Positions 1 through 8,982 of a stretch of DNA of 64,000 nucleotides are shown one piece after another. Below the pieces are notes generated by a model that worked only from the letters and a program-made list of their open reading frames with translations, was not told the origin of the DNA and did not search any database. The DNA is from JBAXXL01 sp038206725. GTDB lineage: Bacteria; Bacteroidota; Ignavibacteria; Kapaibacteriales; UBA2268. Within the stretch, counting starts at the first letter, position 1; every line of letters begins with the position of its first letter. A program made the position numbers and the translations under genes. The DNA is taken from contig JBBRAO010000003.1 in the NCBI GenBank assembly GCA_038206725.1, forward strand, positions 62,001-126,000, given 5' to 3'.

Positions 1-47
1 TTATTTTTCATAACCAATCAGATAGGGAAGGATAATTCATCAATAAT

Positions 48-775
48 TTATTTTGCTTTTACGATTATGAAACTGAATTTACTACCTATCGGTACACTGC
101 GAGGAGATTTCACAGAATAGAAATCGTCGCGCAAAGTTCCTGATGAACCGCTATAATTGGAACTATGCGAAGAGCTTCCGGATTGAACATTTGGATCATA
201 ATTAGAAAATGCTTATCCCGCGAGCTCTATTATCATATCGCCAGATGAATTTAATGTGTATGGAACTTTTTTCAGCGTGATACCAGAATTTGTTGAATAA
301 CTCGATGAACTATACGTATGAGGGGGTTTACTTTGTTGATAACTTGATTTGTTTATAGCTAAGAAGTCTATTATATTAGCATCGTGGTTAAACAATACTG
401 TTACACTTGTCGAGTGTGAACAGTCGTAGCAGTCTTTTTCTTTGAAATCATACCTGAATCGGAGAGTATCGTTGCTGATTTCTGAAGCTGTGCTGTTGGT
501 ATTTACAAACGTACCTCCAAAAGTCCAAGCAGCATCCGCGTCAGAATTCCAAGATTTAGAGCCGTTGTAAAAATCCTAGCTCGATCCATAATTGTTTATT
601 ACAACTAAAACGGGGTCGCACGAAGTAATCAATTTTGAAAATGAGCCTTAAGCTAAAGGATTCAGCGGTTTTACTATACCTTTATTATCATTGCAGGCAG
701 TGATCGCTAAGGAAATAAGTGCAAAACTAATGAGTTTATAAATAAATTTAGTTTTGATAAATATAACTTTTTCAT
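48..775 (-). pseudogene. decayed lipoprotein gene
   Basis: Reading the minus strand from an ATG at 775 gives a lipoprotein-like leader ending ISLAITAC, but only if one A is restored in the AAAAA run right after the start codon. The same frame then runs to a stop at 48-50 and is interrupted by TAA at 648-650, TAG at 576-578 and TAA at 213-215. The rest reads as sensible protein, with a Ser/Tyr-rich stretch. Four lesions in one gene mean a pseudogene. The original product would have been an outer-membrane-anchored lipoprotein of about 240 residues of unknown function. Confidence 0.7.
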
Positions 776-902
776 AGTGAACAAAAACTTTATCATATAA
801 AAATTCAAAATAACATTTAATTACAAAATCCTCAAAAATTATTTATTTTGTGCTAGACGCATAAACAATTTTGATTGACAATCAGGTATATTCAATTTGC
901 CC

Positions 903-1406
903 CTACAATTGACCATTGTTTTCTATTTCTTCAAACTCGCCGATTTTTTTGTTTTTGCGGCAATTGTCCCAAGTGAATATTCTGCCGTTCATAGAGATAT
1001 ATACTCCGTGCGGTAGAACTTGGACAAAAGCTATTGACGCACCAAGGTTAAAAAGTCCGTCTGAACTGCCGAATTTATAAGGTATCATAGCACCGGTTAA
1101 AACGATGGTTTTATCTTTTACTTTTTCAGCTATAACTTTTGCAGTTTCGACCATTGTGTCGGTGCCGTGAGTTATTATTATTCTGTCTTCATCGCATTTT
1201 AAGCAGTTCGTTGCAATCAACTCGCGGTCTTCCTGCGTCAAATCAATGCTGTCAATCATCATCAAAGTTCTTGTATCTACAGGTGCTTTTGAACGGCCCA
1301 ATTTTAACATCTCGTTCAAATGAGTATCTTTAAAATATAACTGGCCGTTTAATTCGTTGTATTCTTTGTCAAATGTTCCACCGGTTATAAAAATTCTTAT
1401 TGACAT
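903..1406 (-). CDS. asparaginase/glutaminase-family protein, N-terminal domain only
   Basis: The 167-residue product has the asparaginase N-terminal signatures: ITGGTFDK at the start (nucleophile Thr in the TGGT loop), IITHGTDTM near residue 78 (second catalytic Thr-Asp) and VLTGAM near residue 102. Classical asparaginases are about 330 residues with a second C-terminal domain; this one stops after the first. Short single-domain members exist in many bacteria, so this is probably a natural short form and not a truncation. Substrate is uncertain. It starts at a clear ATG and lies alone between a decayed gene and queG. Confidence 0.8.
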   Translation of the reverse strand: MSIRIFITGGTFDKEYNELNGQLYFKDTHLNEMLKLGRSKAPVDTRTLMMIDSIDLTQEDRELIATNCLKCDEDRIIITHGTDTMVETAKVIAEKVKDKTIVLTGAMIPYKFGSSDGLFNLGASIAFVQVLPHGVYISMNGRIFTWDNCRKNKKIGEFEEIENNGQL

Positions 1407-1561
1407 AATTTCACAAATTGGTTTATAAATATATTCAAAATTACAGAAATAATTACGAATTACGAATTACAAAAGAGAAGTGAAATCTTCTAACCAACCT
1501 GCAACAAGTGGGAGCGAAGAAAGCCATCCCTTTAATGCTTCTCTTCTCTTCCCATTAACAA

Positions 1562-2482
1562 TTAACAATTATTCTTTAGCCCTTTTAGCTTAAGTCGGAA
1601 AATCGAAGTGCCTTTGAATTTTTCGTTAAATTCACCTTCGGTCATCTTATTTATATTTTCAGGTTTCAGATTTGTTCCATAATCGGAAGGCAAAAAATCG
1701 GGGTCCGATTTTCTTAAAGCGGTTTTGTTGTAGGGGCATACGTCTTGGCAGAGATCGCATCCGTAAACCCACTCTTTATTGAGCGACCGTATAGCTTCGG
1801 GTATTTCGCCGTTTCTCGAGGCTTCATTCAACCAATACGACAAACACAATTTCGAATCTATGCTTCGGGTATCATTAATGGCGCCTGTCGGACAGCTTGT
1901 GATGCACTTTTGGCAGTTTCCACAGGCGTCTTCAATGCTCTTGTCCGGTTCAAATTCTTCCGTCGTATAAACTATACCTAAAAAGAAAAATGACCCCAGA
2001 ACCGGATTTATTATCAAACTGTTCTTCCCCTGCCATCCTATTCCGGATTTCCTCGCCCACGCCTTTTCAAAAACTCTTCCCGAATCGACGCTTACGGTAA
2101 ACTTATTATCAGGCTTTAATTCTGTGATATAATCTCCCAATTTCTTGAGCTTGGGTTTTATTACGTGATGGTAATCTTTTCCCCAAGCATAGCGCGAAAT
2201 TTTTCCTGTTTCTTCGGTATGATTAAACACATTCAAATATGATTTAGCCAAAACGATTACGGTTTTGGTTTCGGGTAGGAGCAATTTGGGATTCAATCGA
2301 ACATCTATATCTCGCTCCATCCACTTCATATCGCCGTGCATACCGATGGCTAACCATTCGGATAAAAACAGACCTTCCGGCTTTAGTTCTTCCGCTCTCG
2401 CAAAGTTTATAGCATCGAAGCCCAATTTATAAGCACGATCAATGATTTTTCGTTTTAAATCTATATTATCAATAGTATGCAT
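1562..2482 (-). CDS. queG: epoxyqueuosine reductase QueG
   Basis: QueG reduces epoxyqueuosine to queuosine in tRNA anticodons, using cobalamin and two [4Fe-4S] clusters. Visible are the N-terminal domain, the SGIGWQGKN stretch near residue 145, and two ferredoxin-like cluster motifs, CGNCQKCITSCPTGAI near 185 and CDLCQDVCPYN near 240. I place the start at the ATG at 2482 (306 residues), 12 nt after the nadE stop; the longer frame from 2509 would need a TTG start inside nadE. The length suits the short QueG form without a C-terminal HEAT extension. Probably co-transcribed with nadE. Confidence 0.93.
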   Translation of the reverse strand: MHTIDNIDLKRKIIDRAYKLGFDAINFARAEELKPEGLFLSEWLAIGMHGDMKWMERDIDVRLNPKLLLPETKTVIVLAKSYLNVFNHTEETGKISRYAWGKDYHHVIKPKLKKLGDYITELKPDNKFTVSVDSGRVFEKAWARKSGIGWQGKNSLIINPVLGSFFFLGIVYTTEEFEPDKSIEDACGNCQKCITSCPTGAINDTRSIDSKLCLSYWLNEASRNGEIPEAIRSLNKEWVYGCDLCQDVCPYNKTALRKSDPDFLPSDYGTNLKPENINKMTEGEFNEKFKGTSIFRLKLKGLKNNC

Positions 2483-2493
2483 TCTGATAATCT

Positions 2494-4410
2494 TTAATCC
2501 TGTAGCCAAATATTTGGTGAAAACTCGCTCGGCAATCTCAATTCACCACGCGGTGATAGCGAAATTTGGCATACTTTCGGACCGTCCGGCATAGGATTAC
2601 GCTTAAACTGTTGTGTGAAAAAACGTCTGTAAAACGTATTCAGCCATTTTTTTATTTCCACCTCGGAATACTTTCCGTGGAACGCAATAGCGCAGATATA
2701 CGCTATTTTTTCAGGCTCAAAATTACTTTTCAAATGATGAAACAAGAAAAAGTCGTGAAGTTCGTACGGACCAATTTCACTTTCGGTTTTCTGTTCGATA
2801 TTTCCGGCTTTGTCGGGTGGCAGAAGCTCGGGCGAAATAGGTGTATTGCATATATCTTTTAGCACATCGGCTATTTCCGGGCTGAATTTATTTTCGCTGA
2901 TATATTTTATAAGCTCTTGGATCATTGTTTTTGGGACCCCTGCGTTGACATTGTACATAGACATTTGGTCACCGTTATAAGTACACCAACCCAACGCTAT
3001 TTCACTCATATCTCCGGTTCCGATAACTATCCCGCCCAGTTTGTTCGATAAATCCATTAATATTTGAGTACGCTCGCGGGCTTGAGAATTTTCATAAGTT
3101 ATATCATAATTATTCTCATCTTGACCTATATCGCTAAAATGTTGGCGAACAGCTTTTTCTATGGATATGGTTTTGAAATCAACTTTTAGCAATTCAGCTA
3201 ATACTTCAGCATTATTTCGAGTTCTGCCTGTTGTTCCGAAACCCGGCATTGTTACAGCGGTTATTCCGCTCAAATCTAATTTTAGTTTTTTGAACGCTTC
3301 TACCGTAACGAGCAACGCCAACGTTGAGTCCAATCCTCCCGATACGCCAATAATAGCTTTGGAGCAATGTATTGAGCGCAAGCGTCCGCTTAATCCTGTC
3401 GTCTGAATGTTTATTATATCTTCCAAATATTTATTTTTTTCGGCAGGACAGAACGGTAGATAAGGGTTTGCGGGAATGTTTCTGTAAAGCAAATCAATGT
3501 TTTTTTCGGACAAATCGAACGGAAGAACACGAGCAAAAGTTGTTGGCACTGTACCTGTGAATGTGCTGTTTCGACGGCGCTCATTTTGTAAAAGCTCTAT
3601 ATCATAATCGCAGTAGCATATATTGGTACCAAATTCAAACCTTGCTGTTTCTGTCATTATATTCCCGTTTTCGGCAAGTAAAGAGTGACCGGAAAACACT
3701 GTATCCGATGTACTTTCTGCAGGACCCGCGGCTGAATAAGCATAAGCGCAAATTAGTCTTCGGCTTTGCGACGCTACCACTTCTTTGCGAATCTGCATTT
3801 TACCGATATATTCATTGCTCGCCGATAAATTACAAATTAGTGTTGCACCATTCAAAACTAAATCATTACTAACAGGTTTAACACCCCATAAATCTTCACA
3901 GATTTCTACCCCAACTTTTAAATCCGGATAACTTTTGCACTCAAAAATTAAATCCGAACCAAAGGGAATATCGTTAAAATTATTAAACGATACCGTATCG
4001 CTATTGCGCTGAAAATCGCTAGCGAACCAACGCCCTTCGTAATATTCGCCGGAACTGCATAAATAACTTTTTGGTATAACGCCTAAAATGCGATTTTTAA
4101 AAATGACGACCGCCGTATTGTAAATTTTTCCTTCACTTGCTATTGGCGCACCAACGATAACTAAGCCCGGGAAATTTTCGTTTGCCAGCCTTTCTATAGC
4201 GGCATAAGTCTTATTTATTAATTTGCTTGAATAGAACATATCCGCGCAACTATAGCCCGATATTGATAGTTCCGGAAACAAAACAAGTTCGGCTCCCTGC
4301 TCCAAAGCAGTCTTAACCGCCTGAACGTGCATATTGCAATTGTAGTCTATATCACCAATCCGCAAATCGGGTGTTACACCCGCTACTCTGAAATAATTGT
4401 ACTTTATCAT
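2494..4410 (-). CDS. nadE: glutamine-dependent NAD+ synthetase
   Basis: A two-domain enzyme making NAD+ from nicotinate adenine dinucleotide with ammonia from glutamine. Residues about 1-270 form a nitrilase-type glutaminase with the Glu (LFPELSISGY), Lys (VIPKSYLCSSGEYYEG) and Cys (VEICEDLWG) triad. Residues about 300-638 form the synthetase with the ATP PP-loop VSGGLDSTLAL and the downstream IGTGDMSEIALGWCTY motif. The frame is open to 4485, but the ATG at 4410 (MIKYNYFRV) fits the start of the nitrilase fold and the extra 25 residues look like untranslated leader. First gene of a nadE-queG pair. Confidence 0.95.
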   Translation of the reverse strand: MIKYNYFRVAGVTPDLRIGDIDYNCNMHVQAVKTALEQGAELVLFPELSISGYSCADMFYSSKLINKTYAAIERLANENFPGLVIVGAPIASEGKIYNTAVVIFKNRILGVIPKSYLCSSGEYYEGRWFASDFQRNSDTVSFNNFNDIPFGSDLIFECKSYPDLKVGVEICEDLWGVKPVSNDLVLNGATLICNLSASNEYIGKMQIRKEVVASQSRRLICAYAYSAAGPAESTSDTVFSGHSLLAENGNIMTETARFEFGTNICYCDYDIELLQNERRRNSTFTGTVPTTFARVLPFDLSEKNIDLLYRNIPANPYLPFCPAEKNKYLEDIINIQTTGLSGRLRSIHCSKAIIGVSGGLDSTLALLVTVEAFKKLKLDLSGITAVTMPGFGTTGRTRNNAEVLAELLKVDFKTISIEKAVRQHFSDIGQDENNYDITYENSQARERTQILMDLSNKLGGIVIGTGDMSEIALGWCTYNGDQMSMYNVNAGVPKTMIQELIKYISENKFSPEIADVLKDICNTPISPELLPPDKAGNIEQKTESEIGPYELHDFFLFHHLKSNFEPEKIAYICAIAFHGKYSEVEIKKWLNTFYRRFFTQQFKRNPMPDGPKVCQISLSPRGELRLPSEFSPNIWLQD

Positions 4411-4552
4411 TACTTTTTTCGAAATGTTGCAAAGAATATTATCCAAATTAAAAAAAATAATTAGAATACTTGGAAAAAAAAACAAATAATTATAATTTTA
4501 AAATTGTAATTTTGTGTAAATGAAAAATGTTATTTTTAAAATAGGAAATTTT

Positions 4553-5581
4553 ATGAAAAATTACTTCAAAATTATACTGTCAGCAATCATTTTGACAGTA
4601 GTATTGTCGGCTTGCGGTGACAAATACGAAACACCAAAAATTGATGGTTTAGTAGTTTACACCGATTCAGTAACAATGATGTCTGTAAAATTGCCAAAAA
4701 ATTGGCAACAATCAACTTCGTTGGGCAAACGCGTGATATCGATTCCAAACAAAGGATTGATACAATCATATTCTGATTACAATACGGAAGCCGCACCGGG
4801 TGCGATGATTCGTGTTCAGATGTACAAATTGGACTCATCAAGAACCCTTGCTTCAATTATTGACAAACATAATCAAAGTTTGGCGAATGTACCTACAAAA
4901 AAAGAAAGGAAAATTAAAATTGACGGTGTGGATGCCACAGAATTCACTTACGATTTCCCTCTATCGACCGGTAAAGTTAACGGTATTAGAATTATCGCCG
5001 CTAAAGACTCGGGTATTGCAACAGAGCTAACAATTGATTGTTTTGGAGATGCTTATGAAACGTATAAAGCTCAAATCGACGAAGTAATCAAATCGTTCAA
5101 ATTAGCGCAAACAATTGCTCCAAAACCAGCGGACACAACAAGAGTCGAAGCTGATCCTCCTACAATGAAATTAATGACAAAAACAGGTACCGGATTTAGC
5201 ATTGGTATTCCTGATAACTTCTTCCCTGAAAATGCTAACTCAATAAAGAATGCAATTGGTACATATAATTATGCAGGTGAAAGACGCGGCGATTGTAACA
5301 TCCGTATCGATGTATTAAACGCTGACAAAGTAACCGATATTGCAAAACAAGCTACTGCCAACAAATCCAAATACGGTGGTGGAGAACCTTCAAAAACTAA
5401 TTTAGGCGGCAAAACTGCTTATAGATTTGATTATTCTCCTGCTAGAGGCATCAGCTCGCGAGTTTGGTATGTGTTAAGCAACAAAAAAATCTTCATCGTA
5501 ACAATGAACTATTTCGTTGGCGAAAAAGATAAGTATTTAGCACCATTCGAAAAATCTATAAACTCAATTAAATTTGAATAA
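4553..5581 (+). CDS. lipoprotein with two PsbP/Mog1-like domains (tentative)
   Basis: A 342-residue lipoprotein: a short basic start, a hydrophobic stretch and the lipobox LSAC. The mature part looks like a tandem of two related alpha/beta modules of about 150 residues, each opening with a short strand (MMSVKLPKNW; FSIGIPDNFF) and ending with a 'xxxSIKF/xxxSFKL' helix-strand. This resembles the PsbP/Mog1 fold, but I cannot assign a function. An ATG at 4520 is also in frame; the one at 4553 follows an AGGA ribosome site and gives the clean signal peptide. A TAATTTTG -7 box lies at about 4506. A strong terminator follows. Confidence 0.6.
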   Translation: MKNYFKIILSAIILTVVLSACGDKYETPKIDGLVVYTDSVTMMSVKLPKNWQQSTSLGKRVISIPNKGLIQSYSDYNTEAAPGAMIRVQMYKLDSSRTLASIIDKHNQSLANVPTKKERKIKIDGVDATEFTYDFPLSTGKVNGIRIIAAKDSGIATELTIDCFGDAYETYKAQIDEVIKSFKLAQTIAPKPADTTRVEADPPTMKLMTKTGTGFSIGIPDNFFPENANSIKNAIGTYNYAGERRGDCNIRIDVLNADKVTDIAKQATANKSKYGGGEPSKTNLGGKTAYRFDYSPARGISSRVWYVLSNKKIFIVTMNYFVGEKDKYLAPFEKSINSIKFE

Positions 5582-5604
5582 GATTTTTGTATCTTATATC
5601 TGAT

Positions 5605-5643
5605 AAAAAAGGTTCTCAAACAATTGTTTGGGAACCTTTTTTT
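5605..5643 (+). terminator. rho-independent terminator
   Basis: An inverted repeat GGTTCTCAAAC / GTTTGGGAACC with an AATT loop, preceded by six A and followed by a run of seven T. It ends the lipoprotein gene and could act on either strand. Confidence 0.85.
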
Positions 5644-5725
5644 CTACCAAAATATGATATTTAAGAATATATTATTAAATTTGAATAGGATTAATCTGAT
5701 AAATTGAATTTTCTTGGAGGTCTTT

Positions 5726-6676
5726 ATGTTTTACCGTATAATAATAATAGGGTTTCTGCTTGCTATTTTATTTGAGAGCAAACTTTTTTGTGGTGAGGAC
5801 AAAGTATTTGGCGGTTATATAAATTGCACAAGCTATCTTTATGATTATAAGGATGGGAAATTAGATATCGCTTCAAAGCGTGCAAACGAAGTGATTACTT
5901 ATGATGAAAAAGGTAACAAAATCGGATATATGCAACTTTACGCGGAAAAACCGATAGACACATATTGCTGCAAGAATCCCGCCCGCGGAAATGAATATGA
6001 AGAATCTTCAGACTTCAAAAGCGGAGAAAAATTTATTAAAAATCTTATAAATACGATAAAAAAAAACAATATGATTGAGGAAATAGAATTTAATCCTAAC
6101 GGTTCTATCTTAGAATGGTCAAAATACAAATATGATGAGAAAAGCCGCGAAATAGAAAAAGTGGTATATAACAGCGATAGCATAATTAAGGAAATTGACA
6201 AAACTAAATATGTCAGCGAGGACAATTCGTCGCAATCTGAAATTTCATATTACAACTTAGATGGCTCTATACGCCAATGGCGTCAAATCAAATTTGATGC
6301 AGATGGAAATAATCAAGTTAAACGGAACCGCCTATACGGTCCTAATGGGAAAATTATCAATGATTATTTGTACAATTCGGACGGAACTATTTTTGATATT
6401 TTGAATCCGGATCCGAAAGGTAATTACAACCCATTATATATGGATATAGATTATATAAATAGATGAGGAGGTATAGTAGATGCCGAAAACTTCTATAAGA
6501 CAACTTGTGAGCTTGATGAAAATGGTCGGATTAAAAAAGTTCTGAAATTTAGCTCCGAAACAGTCATTGACGTAAAATGTACTTATAAATATGATGAATT
6601 TGGCAATACAATTGAACGAGTATCATATAAAGCTGATGTCCCTATTTTCAAAACCGAGTATATCTATTCAAAATAA
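5726..6676 (+). pseudogene. secreted YD/MORN-like repeat protein, interrupted by in-frame TGA
   Basis: Begins at ATG 5726, five bases after a GGAGG site, with a signal peptide ending near LFCGED. The body has irregular repeats of the type 'xYDExGNxIxxxxY' (KYDEKSREIEKVVY, YNLDGSIRQWRQ, YGPNGKIINDYL), like RHS/YD or antitoxin-type YwqK repeats. A TGA at 6464-6466 stops the frame after 246 residues. The same frame then stays open for 69 more residues, including another repeat (YKYDEFGNTIERVSY), to TAA at 6674-6676. Either a recent nonsense mutation or readthrough. Function unknown; likely exported. Confidence 0.65.
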
Positions 6677-6694
6677 AAAAAACACTTTTTTGCA

Positions 6695-6722
6695 CATTAA
6701 TATGCCGCAATAACGTAGCTCG
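6695..6722 (+). repeat. degenerate REP unit
   Basis: ATTAATATGCCGC followed by an imperfect hairpin around CGTAGC. It shares the head sequence with the REP units around the transposase at 8.2-8.9 kb. Confidence 0.5.
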
Positions 6723-6744
6723 TTAATAAAAAACACATTTTAAT

Positions 6745-6774
6745 TTGCTGTTAATATACATATTACTAAATTTG
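6745..6774 (+). promoter_or_regulatory. Bacteroidota-type promoter
   Basis: TTG at 6745-6747, a 19-base spacer and TAAATTTG at 6767-6774 match the TTG-N19-TAnnTTTG consensus exactly. It would drive the T9SS propeller gene. The sequence around it is nearly repeated at the folD promoter. Confidence 0.75.
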
Positions 6775-6884
6775 AGGATTTGGAAATACAATTGAATTTG
6801 TCTTGGAGGGTAGTGTAACCAAATATGAATTTCTGTGTATATAATTATAAGAGTTTTTTTATTTTTTACTATTTCGGAGTGTTT

Positions 6885-8183
6885 ATGAAGAATTTTCTTC
6901 TTATTTGTATATTGATTATCTTAGCGGTATCTACCGATGTTTTAGCGCAAGCTAACTGGAAATATCATACAATTGTGGATTTACCAAAAATTGGGAGCCC
7001 GATTTCTATTGCCTCCGATAATTGGGCTGGTGGAATTTATCTTGGTTATACCGGTGGTTTAGCCAAATATAATGGAGAAGAGTGGGTCAAAGTCTATTAT
7101 AACGAATTGGACCCAATGAGCGGAGGAAATGAATATAGAATAAACGTTATGAAAATTTTATTTGAATCCGTGTGGACAGGTACAAATGAGGGAATAATTA
7201 AATTTGACGGGCATAAGAAAAAAATATACAATCTGGAAAACACTCCTTCGATGAAAAATGATATGATAAGCGGTATAGCAATCGATAAAGATGCGAATAT
7301 TTGGTTTATGAATCGTCAATATGGTATTTTTAAACTTAACCGGTCTGTTGATACTGTTGTAAAATATACAATTCCTCAAGGTACCCCGCTTCCTTTTTCA
7401 AATGCAAAAATGTTTTTTGACGCTGAAGATAATCTTTGGTACTTGGCATCGAAAAAAATCATTAAATTCAATAATGGCAGTATAAAAGTCATTGATTCAA
7501 ATGAAATTGAAGATTTAAAGACTGATACCCTGCAATCAATACAGATTGCTATGGAAAATTACAAAGATGTTTTGATGATATTAATGAAGAAGAAAATTGG
7601 AATTTATAGAGATCAAAGCGGTGTTATATCGTACGATAAGATTAATTATCCGGAAAATCTGCTTGACGAAAATGAGTTTTTCAGTTCATTAACGTTTGAT
7701 TTAGAAGGTAATTTGTGGATATTATCGAGAACTGATTTAGGACAGGCAATTTCGTCGAAACATTTTTATAAGTACAGCAAAGATAAGGTTTGGACGAAGT
7801 ATGAATTTCCCCAATTTGAAGGTACAGGAACCAATTTATACCAAATTGCGGATTTTACTGTTGACAATAACGGAAAAGTTTGGTTTGTTTCACCATACTA
7901 CGGAGTTTTTGTATTTGATTCAAAATCAACCGGTGTCGAAGATATGCAATCTGATTTATTTACAATTTCTCCAAATCCCGCTAATAGCTATATTGAAGTT
8001 TCTGTCAATGAAGCTAAATATAATGCTTTAACTGGAATAATAATTTACAATTCTATGGGCGAAATCGTCCAGAAGACTGGATTTGTTGCTGAACAATCTA
8101 GAAGAATTGACATTTCCGATTTGCCGACAGGTGTTTATTTTGTAAAGAGCGGCGATGAAATTGCGAAATTCATCAAGAATTAA
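6885..8183 (+). CDS. T9SS-exported beta-propeller protein
   Basis: A 432-residue secreted protein. The signal peptide MKNFLLICILIILAVSTD is cleaved near VLAQA. Several repeats of the two-component-regulator propeller type follow (LAKYNGEEWVKV, GIIKFDGHKKKIY, IWFMNRQYGIFKLN, LWILSRTD, VWFVSPYYGVFVFD). The last ~75 residues are a type A T9SS sorting domain: TISPNPANSYIEV ... GIIIYNSMGEIV ... DISDLPTGVYFVK ... KFIKN. I chose ATG 6885, which follows a GGAG site; the longer frame from 6825 puts a hydrophobic odd stretch before the signal peptide. Likely cell-surface or released; ligand unknown. Confidence 0.82.
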   Translation: MKNFLLICILIILAVSTDVLAQANWKYHTIVDLPKIGSPISIASDNWAGGIYLGYTGGLAKYNGEEWVKVYYNELDPMSGGNEYRINVMKILFESVWTGTNEGIIKFDGHKKKIYNLENTPSMKNDMISGIAIDKDANIWFMNRQYGIFKLNRSVDTVVKYTIPQGTPLPFSNAKMFFDAEDNLWYLASKKIIKFNNGSIKVIDSNEIEDLKTDTLQSIQIAMENYKDVLMILMKKKIGIYRDQSGVISYDKINYPENLLDENEFFSSLTFDLEGNLWILSRTDLGQAISSKHFYKYSKDKVWTKYEFPQFEGTGTNLYQIADFTVDNNGKVWFVSPYYGVFVFDSKSTGVEDMQSDLFTISPNPANSYIEVSVNEAKYNALTGIIIYNSMGEIVQKTGFVAEQSRRIDISDLPTGVYFVKSGDEIAKFIKN

Positions 8184-8195
8184 TTTTTTGCGTTG

Positions 8196-8347
8196 CTATT
8201 AATATGCCGCCGCTACGCGGCTCTATTAATATGTCGCAACTACGTTGCTCGAATAACATTTCATTGAACAATTCCGTAGGAATGCAATATTAATAGGGTT
8301 TGATAAAATATTTCAATTAGAATTCCGTAGGAATGCAATATTAATAG
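8196..8347. repeat. cluster of four REP-like palindromic units
   Basis: Two plus-oriented units (8196-8221 and 8223-8250) and two minus-oriented units (8271-8296 and 8322-8347). Every unit begins with the same head CTATTAATAT followed by a hairpin with a CTAC/TAC loop; stems differ (GCCG-CGGC, GCAAC-GTTGC, ATTCC-GGAAT). They sit directly upstream of the RAYT gene, which presumably mobilises them. The end of the last unit supplies the AGAGG ribosome site of that gene. Confidence 0.8.
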
Positions 8348-8355
8348 AGGATTAT

Positions 8356-8817
8356 ATGGCAAATACATATTCACAGATATTTATACATATCGTTTTTACT
8401 GTTAAAGGTCGTGAAAATATAATTTCTGATTCTTGGGAGGATGATTTATATAAATTTATAACCGGAATCGTGAAAAATAATAATCAAAAATTGTATATCA
8501 TCAACGGTATGCCAGACCATATCCATATATTGTTAAGCATTTCACCTGATATTAAAATTTCCGATTTGGTTAGGGATATAAAATCCAATTCGAGCAGATT
8601 TATCAATACTAATCATTTTGTTAAAGGAAAGTTTGAATGGCAGGAAGGTTATGGTGCTTTTTCTTGTAGTAATTCACAATTGGATAAAGTAGTTAATTAT
8701 ATAAAAAACCAGCAAGAACATCACAAGAAGACAACATTTAAAGAAGAATATTTGAATTTCTTAAACAAATTGAAAATTGACTACGATGATAAATACTTAT
8801 TCCGATGGATTGATTAA
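8356..8817 (+). CDS. REP-associated tyrosine (Y1, IS200-like) transposase
   Basis: A 153-residue HUH-superfamily single-strand transposase of the RAYT/TnpA-REP type. The metal-binding HUH motif is DHIHILL near residue 55 and the catalytic tyrosine is in VVNYIKNQQEHH near residue 115. It opens with the family-typical SQIFIHIVFTVKGRE. It is flanked on both sides by palindromes sharing one head sequence, the usual genetic layout of RAYTs. The frame is intact, so it may be active. The ribosome site AGAGG overlaps the last upstream repeat unit. Confidence 0.9.
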   Translation: MANTYSQIFIHIVFTVKGRENIISDSWEDDLYKFITGIVKNNNQKLYIINGMPDHIHILLSISPDIKISDLVRDIKSNSSRFINTNHFVKGKFEWQEGYGAFSCSNSQLDKVVNYIKNQQEHHKKTTFKEEYLNFLNKLKIDYDDKYLFRWID

Positions 8818-8842
8818 TGATTCATCCAAATGATATACCACC

Positions 8843-8867
8843 CTATTAATATGCCGCCGCTACGCGG
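8843..8867 (+). repeat. REP unit downstream of the transposase
   Basis: CTATTAATATGCCGCCGCTA and the following CGCGG repeat, base for base, the unit at 8196. It closes the REP-RAYT-REP arrangement. Confidence 0.8.
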
Positions 8868-8915
8868 TTAAAAATAAAAAAAAACATTTTTTTGCACTTT
8901 CCGACACATTTTAAT

Positions 8916-8945
8916 TTGCTGTTATACTAAAATTGGTTAAATTTG
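8916..8945 (+). promoter_or_regulatory. folD promoter
   Basis: TTG at 8916-8918, spacer of 19, TAAATTTG at 8938-8945. The preceding 20 bases (CACATTTTAATTTGCTGTTA, 8905-8924) nearly match those before the promoter at 6745. Confidence 0.78.
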
Positions 8946-8982
8946 TGTAAATGTTTTTACTTATATTTATTTTGGGAAAATA

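Noticed and set aside
1430..1561. AATTACG and ATTAACAATTA short tandem repeats after the asparaginase-like gene
   Set aside because: Low-complexity AT repeats; nothing beyond that.
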